Assembly: GCA_025765595.1 (NCBI GenBank)
Contig: JAIVFH010000021.1
Coordinates: forward strand, 1-64,000
Direction of reading: 5' to 3'
DNA length: 64,000 nucleotides
Source of the DNA: Obelidium mucronatum
Lineage: Eukaryota > Chytridiomycota > Chytridiomycetes > Chytridiales > Chytriomycetaceae
Shown: piece by piece, positions 1 to 9,061 of the stretch
Numbering within the stretch: position 1 is the first letter of the stretch
Layout: each line of letters begins with the position of its first letter
The notes under the pieces: generated by a model
Told to the model about the DNA's origin: nothing
Databases searched by the model: none
The model's input: the letters and a program-made list of their open reading frames with translations, nothing else
Translations under genes and position numbers: made by a program

Positions 1-85
1 AACTGTTCAGATTCTGCACAACATCTCCAATGGAAACAATGAAATGTAATAGCAACATTTTACATGATCATTTCTGCTCTTGGCT

Positions 86-123
86 ATGGGTTCCTTTAAA
101 TTTTCGGGATTGGAAAAACCTTC
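86..123 (+). pseudogene. Displaced first codons of the spherulin-4-like gene
   Basis: An ATG at 86 opens a frame of 12 codons plus two bases that stops at the left edge of the Ngaro element. Joining base 123 to base 5774 continues this frame without a stop through AAA AAA AGT GAC into the ATG at 5787. This suggests the host gene originally started here and was split by the insertion. The sequence is short, so the call rests mainly on phase and context. Confidence 0.5.
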
Positions 124-241
124 TAATATTGTCTCTCGGATATCCCCGGAAGGCATCGGAACGAAGCTCCGAGCCTCAGGGGCGGTATCTGATTGGACAA
201 GAGAAATGCCAAAAATTTTTATCTTCTCTTTTTCCATAACG
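124..241 (+). repeat. Ngaro split repeat A1 (left end)
   Basis: 118-bp left terminal repeat beginning TAATATTG, repeated at 5429-5546 with one mismatch (GGCGGTATC here, GGCGCTATC there). Its first base marks the left edge of the element. Confidence 0.92.
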
Positions 242-274
242 TCCCGCTCCAGCTCCGCTACCGCTCCCACGTCA

Positions 275-1675
275 ATGGCCGCCATCCCAACCCAAGCAAC
301 CACGTGGGTCTTCGAGACCCAATTTTCGGAACTCCAACAGGTACAGTTAGACCAGTTGAGAGATATTATGTCTCTACCAGCAGGTTCTACTGCGGCCGTC
401 ATTTTTCAAGCTATCGTGGATGACGCCAGCAACGCGGATCCGGTGGCCGCCTGGGACGACCGTTTCCGCCTCAACATTCCCCTAGGACCGGAGCCACAGC
501 TGGGCCACCCTGACCGCGCCGACTACAACGCGATGGCAGCCCTCAACACGTCAAACGCCGTGGTTCCAGTCCAGCCTCCTCCACCAGGAAGATTTGCAGC
601 CCTCAGAGGAGCCTTCCCAGCCCGTCCTCAGCAACAGCAACAGCGCCAACAGCAGCAGCAACCTCGAGCTGACCGAGCCGACCCCGAGGACCTCAATGCC
701 AACGTAGCCGCGGACGACCTCTCTGACTCGGACTCAGGACAGGAGGAGGACCCGAAGGGTAAGAGGCCAGTGAAGAAGCAACCGCAGCTACAGGTAGGCC
801 CCACACGGTATACCCCACCCCCCATTATTTTCCATTTCCTTCCTTTTCTTCCCCTGCCGTGATGCAGCAGCAGCATCACCAGGTTTACTCCACGACAGCA
901 CTACCTGCTACCAAACCAGCTCACAGCTGCCACCTGGCCGACAATGTGAACGCTGCCAACCATCTAGTCCCCTTGCTGCGAAGGGGCGCCGCCGGGGTTT
1001 AGGCACCCGCGGACATGCGTGCGGACCCACAGCTTCAACTAAGAGGCTTGCCAACATCGCGTTAAGTACACCACACACACGCCTCCAAACCCACCCCCAC
1101 CACTCCCAACAACACAACGGTCTAACCTGCCCCCTAAACAGGGACGCTACGACCTCTTGTTCGCCAACTTCTCAGCGAACCTGGCCACGGGGGCCTTCCA
1201 GTCCAACCAGGCTGCCGCCACAGCCATCCAGGCGCTCTTAGGAGCAGCCTCCTCGATCGGCGACATGGAGGCGTTCAACTCCCTCACCGTCGCAGCCCGC
1301 ATCATCGACACCGCCGCCGCAAAGCGCCTCCCCGTGGAAGACACTCAGCGTCTGGTGCTGGAGGAACTCGGGGAGACGCCAGCAGGAAACATCCTGCCAG
1401 CCCGCATCGCAGCGAAAATCGATAAGCTCGCCCTCACCGCTCAAAAGCTGAAGGGACCGGCGGTTCGGGGCACCGGCAGCCCCTCTTCGAACAACCGGGG
1501 CTGCCGCCATTGCAAGCGCCAGGACGTTAGAGGCCACTCTGAGTCCTCCTGCCGCAGCTCCTGTAGCGACAGCAGCTGTACACGCCGCCAATGCCAACCA
1601 GGACCCAGCAGCCGCAGCTCCGACAGAAGCGACCAGCGGCTCCAGGACCGCTCGAAAGACCGCCAGGACCGCTGA
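275..1675 (+). CDS. Ngaro gag-like protein, two exons
   Basis: Exon 1 runs from an ATG at 275 (an in-frame ATG at 206 lies inside A1) to 793; exon 2 from 1142 to 1675. The intron 794-1141 has a GTAGGC donor, a CTAAC branch-like site at about 1122 and an AAACAG acceptor, and joins two same-phase frames. Exon 1 encodes a Gln- and acid-rich segment, exon 2 an alanine-rich helical region typical of structural proteins of these elements. No CCHC zinc knuckle is seen. After about residue 285 the composition turns Ser/Cys/Arg-rich, whereas the +1 frame stays Ala/Thr-rich to a TAA near 1794, so a one-base insertion near 1465 is possible. Function as a particle protein is inferred from position in the element. 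Confidence 0.72.
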
Positions 1676-1844
1676 GTTCGCAAGGGGGGAGGAGGAAGGC
1701 GCCAACTCCGCCACCGCAACAACAACACCAACAAACCCAACAACGTCACCCCTGACCAATAACCACACCCTTTATTGCCTTCACACCCAATAAAGTAGCC
1801 GTCGCGACCAAACAAAATTTTCGACTAACCCGAGACTCCATAGC

Positions 1845-3974
1845 ATGTCGCACGACCCACCACCCAGGAACAAGATCTATTACCAAAGGATCTTTGGCGA
1901 CAATGCCAGGTCCGAAACACCCATACAACCAAACCCCACGCTCCAGGACATCCTGTTAAAGAAGGCAAACGGCGACCCTAGCACCCTGTTCCTCCCATCC
2001 CCAGACGCCTTTGTAGCAGGCAACGTAAACTCCGAGCGCCTCGAAGCCTGGAGGAGAGTGGCCGCTTTCTCCCCCCATGAAACCCTCATACTGAGGATGG
2101 TAGAACACGGTGTGGACATCAACGACTTCTGGAAGTCAGACAAGAGACCCCCACCGCTACACCAAGACAACCACTCGGGCATACCCCCACACCTCACGAC
2201 GTTCCTCAGCAACGAACTAGAGAACGACTTGCGCACAGGTGCCTGCTCCCCCATAGGCCCCTGCAGCTCAACCAACCCACCCCACGTAGTATATCCGATC
2301 GGAGTGGAACCCACCAAACCTCGCCGGGTCGCAGACCTGCGCAGGCTCAACGAGTACACTAAGGCCCCGGACCACCACCCGGAGTCGCTGCGACAGCTCT
2401 CGAGGTGGATCGCAACCCATATGGCGGTGGTAGACGTGAAAGCATGCTACTACAACTTCCGCCTTGCCCCCTCATCCCGCCACTTCTTTGGCTTTCGCTG
2501 GAAACGAGGCGGCACCTGGTTTTACTTCCAATCGAACGTGCTGGTGTTCGGATGGAACAGCGCGTCGTTCATATGTTTCATCCTGACGGACGCCATAGTG
2601 CGCTTCCTCAGGTCACACGAGATCCCCCTTATGGTCTTTTTTGACGACTTCGGCCTGGGTGAGCTACTCGGGGCGCCCACGGCACCCGAAAGGGTAAACA
2701 ACTCCACGTATGCCCTGCTCTGCCTCGGCTCCGAACTAGGCCTGTTCTTCGGCCGCAAGTCTCAGGTTACCCCTTCCTCCCTACCCCGGTACCTCGGTTT
2801 CATCCTGTTTCTTCTCGAACGACGCCTGGAGTTACCGGACGACAAGAGAGCCCGCTTCCTTAAGCTCCTCTCCTCCTTCATCCATCAGCAGCGCATCCCC
2901 TTCTCCTCACTGGAATCGTTCGCCGGCATGTGCGTGCACCTCTCCTTCGCCCTGCAAGGAGGTCTGGCCTTCACCAGGCAACAATACATCGCGCTCACAA
3001 ACGCGGGCAGGGGAAACTCCGTCGCAATGATGCCAGACCTCAAACGGGAGCTCGAGGAGTGGCTATGCGTAGACAAGACCCACCCTGAGCACTGGGCGGG
3101 CCCTGAATGGCTTTCGCCCACCCACGTCGCCATTGACGCGAGGCCAAAGCTCAACACGGATGCGAACGATAACAGACACGGCGGGGCCCTGGTGATCAAC
3201 GGAGGCACGAGGCTTGAGGGCGAAGAAGTGCCAGACCATCTACTACCCAGCGAAGGAGTATCCATTAACGTCAGAGAAGCCTTCGCGCTCTTTGCCGCCC
3301 TGTGTCAATTTGCACCCCAACTACGGAATCAATGGGTGGATGTGTGGCTGGACAGCATGGTGGTGGTGCACTGCCTAAACAAAGGCTCGTCCCACGCACC
3401 CCTCCTCAACGAGTACCTGACGCTCGTCTGGAGGCTATGCAGGCACATCAACTGCAAGCTCATCGTCCACCACCTCAGCTCGGAGGAGAACCATGTTCCC
3501 GACGGCATCACAAGGGAAGACCCACGGCACGACTTCCGCCTGTCTGACGCAGCGTTCGCCGAGATAGTAAGAGCCGTCGAAAACCGGACAGGAAAACCCC
3601 CAACCATAGACGCGATGGCCTCCTCCATTAACACCAAGCTCCCCCGCTTTGTCAGCAGATATGAGACACCAGGAGCAGAAGGCGCAAACATCCTGTCCAT
3701 GTCTCTCCATCCGGACGAGGTAGCCTACGTCTTTCCCCCCTTCGCCATGGTAGCGTCGGTGGTGCAGTACCTGATCCAGACAAAGACCAGAGCAGCGGTA
3801 GTAGTACCCCGAATCATGGAACCGTGGTGGGTCCAGCTGACTCAACAGGCAAACCACCGCTTCGAGCTGGGAAAGAAGGGTGACAACTGCGTCAGCGGCT
3901 ACCACGGCCCCTCAAAATCCATCAAACCCCTACCCCTCCCCCACGACTTGTGGTGTTTCCTTCTCCTAGAATAA
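1845..3974 (+). CDS. Ngaro reverse transcriptase-RNase H
   Basis: A 709-residue uninterrupted frame. The RT active site is FFDDFG (about residues 265-270), with the preceding VDVKACYYNFRL palm motif; RNase H follows from about residue 430 (DANDNRHGGALV, then WLDSMVVVHCLNKG, and a C-terminal NHVPDGITR motif). The last 150 residues contain the DAMASSINTKLPRFVS and YVFPPFAMV blocks that DIRS-order polymerases carry after RNase H. The protein copies the element RNA into a circular DNA intermediate. All key acidic residues are present, so it may be active. The 170-bp gap after gag has no frame of its own except the possible shifted gag tail. Confidence 0.93.
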   Translation: MSHDPPPRNKIYYQRIFGDNARSETPIQPNPTLQDILLKKANGDPSTLFLPSPDAFVAGNVNSERLEAWRRVAAFSPHETLILRMVEHGVDINDFWKSDKRPPPLHQDNHSGIPPHLTTFLSNELENDLRTGACSPIGPCSSTNPPHVVYPIGVEPTKPRRVADLRRLNEYTKAPDHHPESLRQLSRWIATHMAVVDVKACYYNFRLAPSSRHFFGFRWKRGGTWFYFQSNVLVFGWNSASFICFILTDAIVRFLRSHEIPLMVFFDDFGLGELLGAPTAPERVNNSTYALLCLGSELGLFFGRKSQVTPSSLPRYLGFILFLLERRLELPDDKRARFLKLLSSFIHQQRIPFSSLESFAGMCVHLSFALQGGLAFTRQQYIALTNAGRGNSVAMMPDLKRELEEWLCVDKTHPEHWAGPEWLSPTHVAIDARPKLNTDANDNRHGGALVINGGTRLEGEEVPDHLLPSEGVSINVREAFALFAALCQFAPQLRNQWVDVWLDSMVVVHCLNKGSSHAPLLNEYLTLVWRLCRHINCKLIVHHLSSEENHVPDGITREDPRHDFRLSDAAFAEIVRAVENRTGKPPTIDAMASSINTKLPRFVSRYETPGAEGANILSMSLHPDEVAYVFPPFAMVASVVQYLIQTKTRAAVVVPRIMEPWWVQLTQQANHRFELGKKGDNCVSGYHGPSKSIKPLPLPHDLWCFLLLE

Positions 3975-4040
3975 AACAGGACGACGGTCTAAAACAACCT
4001 TTATTCACAACAGCCCCAAAGGGGTCAACAGGAGCTACGG

Positions 4041-5324
4041 GTGGACAAGCCATGTCCGCAGTGCGGCAGACTCAACCCAAGACACGCTCTTTACTGCAAC
4101 CAGTGCGGCTCCCAATTCCCAACTTTCTCGGCACCTTCCAAGGTGCACGTGGACGAAGAATACATCGCTGGGCGCCTGGGGACTCTTCACGCGAAGCCAC
4201 CGACAATCCCACAACAAGCCCAAGCCGAGCTAGGCCATCTGGCCGCCTTTTTGGCTGCGCGGACAACGAAGCCGAGGGTGTCCATCCACGCAGCATGCCC
4301 AATGGACATCGTCGAGTTCCTCATAAACAAGGAGCTGAACGGGCGCACCCAATACCACGCCGAGTCCTGCCCTAGGCAAGGCACCGCCAAGGTAGGCAAC
4401 CGCATCAACGAGAACTGCGACCCGACAAGATGCCTCATCAGGGCGGCTCCAGGCTCGATCCAAGCAGCGGCCAGCAGGCTCAGGACCGCCTTAGCCGACT
4501 TGGGACTAACGGGCCCCTGGGACCCCAGAGAAGGAACCGGCAACCCAGCCGACGCGGCTCTGATCCGCCACCATATCGGGCAACTAGGCACGGAGGCGGT
4601 GAAATTTGGAGTATCCTCTCTCCAGGCACCCCCCATATCCGCGCACACAACCACCGCAATCCTAACAATTCTCAGACCACGGCTCGCCGACGAGACCTTG
4701 AACCCCACCCAAAAGCTCCGATGGCGTCAGTTCTGGTGTTTCTACCTCCTGGTACAAACCAGCGGAAGACGCCCGGGCGACCTGGTCCGCCTACGCACAG
4801 CCACAACCCTTTGGCTACCAGACCGGTCGGGAATCCTGATTACCATGGTGGAAGGAAAGACAGCATCCTCACCTGATCCTGACATGTTCGTCATAAGAGA
4901 CGAAGCGGCACTCAACGCCCTCCGGCTATACACGAGGGACTGCAGGCAGATGGGTATCCTCCTACAGAACGGAAACCCCTACATCTTCTTCAAGCTCGAA
5001 AATGCGTCTGACAATCCACGCCCACACGCGATCGCCCAACGCTTTGTGGATGACTTTCAGAGCCTCCTCAAGGAGCTAGGCGCCTTCCAAGGAGAGACAC
5101 TCTACGGCTTCCGGGTCGGAAACTCCATAGAAACAGCCTCAACACCCGCGGTCGACGTAGGACACATCAGGGGCTCGGGCGGGTGGAAGACGAACGCGTC
5201 GGCACTCCACTACAGCCAATACGCGATAGTGGCAAACTACACCAACAACGCCCCAGATAAAGTCAGGGCAGTGCATGACTGGCGGGTCAACGCGGCACGG
5301 TTTAGATACTTTCAAAACAATTAA
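4041..5324 (+). CDS. Ngaro tyrosine recombinase with N-terminal zinc ribbon
   Basis: The frame is open from 3993 and includes no ATG before the first domain, so 4041 (GTG) is only the listed edge. An N-terminal CPQCG...CNQCG zinc ribbon is followed by a linker and a tyrosine recombinase core: QTSGRRPGDL carries the first catalytic Arg, YGFRVG the second-Arg box, GWKTNASALHYSQY the W/H position and the Tyr nucleophile. The enzyme integrates the circular cDNA. Lack of an ATG suggests that the mRNA is spliced into this frame; candidate acceptors are CACAACAG at about 4013 and TCAACAG at about 4031, with a branch-like TCTAAAAC upstream. The paired 5' site was not identified. Confidence 0.9.
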   Translation: MDKPCPQCGRLNPRHALYCNQCGSQFPTFSAPSKVHVDEEYIAGRLGTLHAKPPTIPQQAQAELGHLAAFLAARTTKPRVSIHAACPMDIVEFLINKELNGRTQYHAESCPRQGTAKVGNRINENCDPTRCLIRAAPGSIQAAASRLRTALADLGLTGPWDPREGTGNPADAALIRHHIGQLGTEAVKFGVSSLQAPPISAHTTTAILTILRPRLADETLNPTQKLRWRQFWCFYLLVQTSGRRPGDLVRLRTATTLWLPDRSGILITMVEGKTASSPDPDMFVIRDEAALNALRLYTRDCRQMGILLQNGNPYIFFKLENASDNPRPHAIAQRFVDDFQSLLKELGAFQGETLYGFRVGNSIETASTPAVDVGHIRGSGGWKTNASALHYSQYAIVANYTNNAPDKVRAVHDWRVNAARFRYFQNN

Positions 5325-5384
5325 AATGAATTCCCAACATACTCTATTTCAGTCAGGGCACATTACAGCCAGGGCCCCGACCCA

Positions 5385-5428
5385 GAGCGTCGGTTTTTAC
5401 CATAACTGAACTCCGTATTTTATGGGTA
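5385..5428 (+). repeat. Ngaro split repeat B1
   Basis: 44-bp repeat from GAGCGTCGG to TATGGGTA, identical to B2 at 5731-5774 and immediately followed by A2. A CCGAC...GTCGG inverted pair can form at its left side. Confidence 0.92.
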
Positions 5429-5546
5429 TAATATTGTCTCTCGGATATCCCCGGAAGGCATCGGAACGAAGCTCCGAGCCTCAGGGGCGCTATCTGATTG
5501 GACAAGAGAAATGCCAAAAATTTTTATCTTCTCTTTTTCCATAACG
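5429..5546 (+). repeat. Ngaro split repeat A2
   Basis: Second copy of the 118-bp A repeat, directly abutting B1. The 184 bp between A2 and B2 hold no open frame that looks coding. Confidence 0.92.
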
Positions 5547-5730
5547 GACGCTCCGCGAGCGACCCACCCTCCATCCCTTACACCAACCCGGCCTGCGCCA
5601 AACCACACACCTGCTTTCCCCTTTTCACAAACGGACATATGACTCAGAACAACAAAAAAATTCGTAATAAAAAAAGCAGGTCTGCGGTTCAGCGCAGGCC
5701 GCCGACACTCCCGCGAGGGACCCCTCCTGG

Positions 5731-5774
5731 GAGCGTCGGTTTTTACCATAACTGAACTCCGTATTTTATGGGTA
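5731..5774 (+). repeat. Ngaro split repeat B2 (right end)
   Basis: Identical to B1; its last bases GGGTA are followed by an A-run and host coding sequence. An 11-bp near-perfect inverted repeat (CCGACACTCCC with GGGAGCGTCGG) overlaps its start and could form a hairpin at the end of the transcript. Confidence 0.92.
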
Positions 5775-5786
5775 AAAAAAAGTGAC

Positions 5787-7105
5787 ATGAAGGTACAGCC
5801 ACCAACACAAGAAGTTTCTCCAACGCAGGAGCCTACACAGCATCCGTGTCCAAACAATGTCGTGAGAGAATATTTTGAGCTGGATGGTATTTTGAATATT
5901 ATTCTTTTAAGTTTGTGATGATTGTTTTTTAACATCAGCCACCAAAATCCGATAGGTCCAAACAACAACGACAGCTCTTCCTCAAAGTACTTTGATAGCA
6001 TTTCTATGCCTGATCAAGAAAATGGATGGTACAAGCTCGATTCATACTCAGATTTTGAAACGGAATCATCAACATCCACGATCAGCAATAGAACGGAATT
6101 CATGACGGCTCTATTGACGTAAATTCCTCGCATTCATTTTTTTTTCCTTTGACTGGTTTTCGAATTAGTTTAGGCAAGCCAAGCTTCCAGCTAGAACAAA
6201 TGAAACGAAACCTCTCTGTCCCAAAAGTTCTTCAAGGGACATCAATCCAAAATCTTTGCGATCGCGAAACAGCTTCATTTCCCTCCAAGCAATTTTCAGT
6301 TAAGAAATGGATTCAATTTCCTGTGACAGCCGTAGTGGGGATTCTCTTGATTCTCGTGGCGACTCTGTTATTTGTATTCACTCCTTCCTCGATCTCTTAC
6401 TCATTCGACTCGAGCCCCAATGAAACCATCACTTCAAGCGATTCAATGAGCTCAGCTGTTAATGGGTCTAGTCTATTCGTCCCGGCCTACTTTTACCCCG
6501 GACCGCTTTGGGACAAAGTCATCCATTCCAAGCCTGCATTTGTCGTCATGAATCCAGACAACGGACCTGGCGCGCAACCTGACCCCAACTTTGTTAAAAC
6601 TGTGGCCCAAGCTCAAGAAGCCGGAATCAAGATTTTGGGATACATTGCTACAGGCTATGGTCTTGAAAATACCTCGAAAGTGACGGAAGCCATCTTTCAA
6701 TATGACTCATGGTATAAAACGGATGGTATTTTCTTGGACCAGGTTTCCAGCAAGGCTGAACAGCTGGAATATTACCAAACAGTTGCAGATTACATTCGCC
6801 GAAGCAATTCATCTTCATTGGTGGCGATTAATCCTGGGACATACCCCGAGGATATGGGATATATGGCTTTGGCGGATATGATTCTTGCTTTCGAGGGCTC
6901 GTTTGAAAGCTACACCAAGATTAAGGTGCCATTGTGGACGCATAATTTTAACAGTAGCAAGTTTGTTCATGTCGTGTATGAAGTGGAGGAAATTGCTCTT
7001 GCACATTCCAAAGTGCTCGCTGCAGAACGAAACGCGAAGTACGCGTTTTTTACGGATTTGAAAAGGCGCGATGCTTATACTCTGCTTCCCAGCTACTTCA
7101 ATTGA
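5787..7105 (+). CDS. Spherulin-4-like type II membrane protein, 5' end disrupted by Ngaro
   Basis: Three exons fit by phase: 5787-5886, 5956-6118 and 6169-7105 (introns of 69 and 50 nt), giving 399 residues from the ATG 12 bp right of the element. An acidic, Ser-rich cytosolic segment is followed by one membrane helix (about residues 134-156, WIQFPVTAVVGILLILVATL) and an extracellular spherulin-4 domain: FVPAYFYPG, VVMNPDNGPG, GIKILGYI, DGIFLDQV, MILAFEG, ending LPSYFN. Spherulin-4 was first found in encysting slime mould; its fold is glycosidase-like but its activity here is unknown. The native promoter and first codons appear cut off by the retrotransposon, so expression may be lost or altered. 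A paralog lies at 11072-12266. Confidence 0.82.
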
Positions 7106-7315
7106 TTTTGAAGTTTCCTTGTTTGCTGTTCCCCTCCCTTTCACTTAATTTACTCATTTGTCAAATAGCTGCGCAATCTACGTAATAAATAGGAAATTTC
7201 ATTTATCATATCCCTTTTGTGGGTGTAATGAGTCTGTGGTTGGAATGAGGTTGGAGACATTGAACAATCCTCTCAAGTAAATCCTATTCAAATTTATCAC
7301 ACCCAGTCGCTCTCC

Positions 7316-7597
7316 ATGAATGTGACACATCTTACAGTCGAAGAGGTTGCGTTCATCGTTTCCGTCGAAACAGCCGCAACTGCAGTGGCCATATTTGGCA
7401 TAGTCATCTTGATTGTATTCATATTGTATGAGACGCAACAGAGGAGTCTTCCCTTTACACGGCAAAACTTGGCAACGCCCTTCAATATTCTTGTCGCGAT
7501 AATAGCGATCTCTCAAGCAATTTTTCAGGGTCTCGCGACGTTTCAACTCTTGATACTGTTTGTCTCAAAAAGAAAGACCCAACCCAATTTCGAATGA
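7316..7597 (+). CDS. Small two-helix membrane protein or first exon of the 7TM gene
   Basis: 93 residues with two strong membrane helices (about residues 21-42, ATAVAIFGIVILIVFILYET, and 57-83). It ends with a basic tail and TGA. It could be a stand-alone peptide, or TM1-TM2 of the polytopic protein whose later helices are encoded at 8011-8815, with a long intron between. The TATA box at 7739 argues for a separate downstream start. No family recognised. Confidence 0.45.
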   Translation: MNVTHLTVEEVAFIVSVETAATAVAIFGIVILIVFILYETQQRSLPFTRQNLATPFNILVAIIAISQAIFQGLATFQLLILFVSKRKTQPNFE

Positions 7598-7738
7598 CAT
7601 ACCTATCTACTTAACACAAAATCAATTAATGTAAAAGGATGCCCCTTATTATTTACGAAACCCATGAGAACAAGGGGGAAAATTTTCCGAAGAATTTATT
7701 TCATGTCGAAAGTCGTGTCATTTCAGATCAGAAAAGTC

Positions 7739-7745
7739 TATAAAA
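7739..7745 (+). promoter_or_regulatory. TATA box upstream of 7804
   Basis: TATAAAA lies 59 bp before an ATG (7804) that is preceded by an A/C-rich leader. Spacing is right for a core promoter of the gene starting at 7804. Confidence 0.5.
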
Positions 7746-7803
7746 CCAGCCGCTTTTCCCCTTGAATCATCACAAACCATCTCAAAAGATAGAATCTTGA
7801 ACG

Positions 7804-8815
7804 ATGGCTCCGCATTCCCCTGGCCTTTTCACGACCAGAACTCGGTTATCCAGTCCTTGCGTTCAAGTTCTCAACTTTGTCAAGCTCCTGTCCGACTTCT
7901 GCCAAATCTCGCTTCTTTCGTCGGCTTCCGATTCGATTCTAATTCAAGAAATTCAAGAACACACAAATGACCGAAGGGTCTCGATTATTATTCAATCAAA
8001 ATAAATTGCCAGGTCCACGAACCCAGCACTATTGGTCCATATGCCTCCTTTTGGAGCGACCAACACGGTGATGCCGATAATAATCGTAAGTTTGTATATT
8101 TGGATGCTGGTTGTTTATTTTATTGTTGTTCTAACGTTCATTTATACTTTGGGTCTTTCTTTTTGAAACAAACAGTATATCATAATGACGACGTCAGCCC
8201 ACAGATTCGGTTGACGGCCAGTTTCTTTCTTGACTTTTCATTGTACTTGAAGCTAGCGTGCTATATTTATTATACGTGGATGCGTGCAAAAAGCGTGGTC
8301 CAAGAAGTCTTTCCGCTGATGGGCAAAATACTATTTGGTTTTTGTTTACACCTGTCCAGTTCTGTACCTTATTGTGGTGTTTGCCGACACCTTTTTATGG
8401 ATGATACTCCCAGACACCTACAATTTATTTGTTATAACCGTGAACGTGATTGCAAACATTTTGACTCTCTTGTTCGACATGATCATGATGATCACCGTTC
8501 ATTTATTACATCAACACGCGATTCGAAACTACCGACCCTCGATTCCGAATTATTTCAAACTATGGAATAGTAGTAACTTGTTTCGGAATCCTTTGCTTTT
8601 TATTGAGTGCTCTGTACCTGTGTATTGGGTTTGATCCATTCATAAACCAACTCCTTTATTGTGGAGTGTTATGGTTGTTTCAAGGAATGTATTTTGTTCT
8701 CTTTGGGATGAAAGTGGCGTTGCATTTCCAAAAAATGAGTGAGGCAAAGGCAAAGATTGCTCGTTTGGAAGACGCCTTGTTGAAAGTTTCAAAAGATGCG
8801 CTTCCGAGTCGTTAA
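7804..8815 (+). CDS. Polytopic (7TM-like) membrane protein, frame interrupted
   Basis: Exon pieces 7804-7981, 8017-8089 and from 8175 can be joined in phase (introns of 35 and 85 nt). Downstream, helices appear in three successive frames: DFSLYLKLACYIYYTW (frame of 8175), LYLIVVFADTFLWMI and NVIANILTLLFDMIMMI (next frame, from about 8338), then CFGILCFLLSALYLCIGF to the end (next frame, from about 8560). Each change is +1. The first change could also be a 22-nt intron (8338-8359), which would be exceptionally short. The C-terminal cytosolic stretch KMSEAKAKIARLEDALLKV is coiled-coil. No family is certain; a receptor-like topology is inferred from the helix count only. It may be a decayed gene. 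Confidence 0.45.
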
Positions 8816-9061
8816 CAAAATCCTTCAACGGCTTTTACAGGAGGTGTACAGCGGCTAAAACAATCAATAAATTCTTTTTCCCTCGCTACTGCACCATTCT
8901 TCACTTGTGGTTCGCTTGTATTTTGTTCTTCTGCCACTGACTGCCAAGGCCATGTAAGTCGAGTCTTAGCGAGAAGATGTGGGTATTCAGGAATTTTTCA
9001 CCACTTTTTTATAATTCTGTTACGGTCCATAATCCCATTTCCAAATCAAGAGCATTCAAAG

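Larger units (their letters stand above)
124..5774 (+). mobile_element. Ngaro-type tyrosine recombinase (DIRS-order) retrotransposon
   Basis: The element has gag-like, reverse transcriptase-RNase H and tyrosine recombinase reading frames in that order, and split direct repeats arranged A1 ... B1-A2-B2. A1 (124-241) and A2 (5429-5546) are 118 bp long and differ at one visible base; B1 (5385-5428) and B2 (5731-5774) are 44 bp and identical. B1 abuts A2 directly, the junction expected of the circular intermediate of Ngaro elements. There is no integrase, LTR pair or evident target-site duplication, as known for this order. The high repeat identity and long open frames suggest a recent insertion. 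Local GC is higher than in the flanking genes. It lies in exon 1 of a spherulin-4-like gene. Confidence 0.93.

Noticed and set aside
5420..6001. Minus-strand frame across the right end of the Ngaro element
   Set aside because: It spans repeats A2/B2 and antisense of exon 1 of the spherulin-4-like gene, with no domain content.
8338..8359. 22-nt GT-AG intron in the polytopic membrane protein gene
   Set aside because: It would restore the frame, but is far shorter than the other introns of the window; noted as a possibility only.
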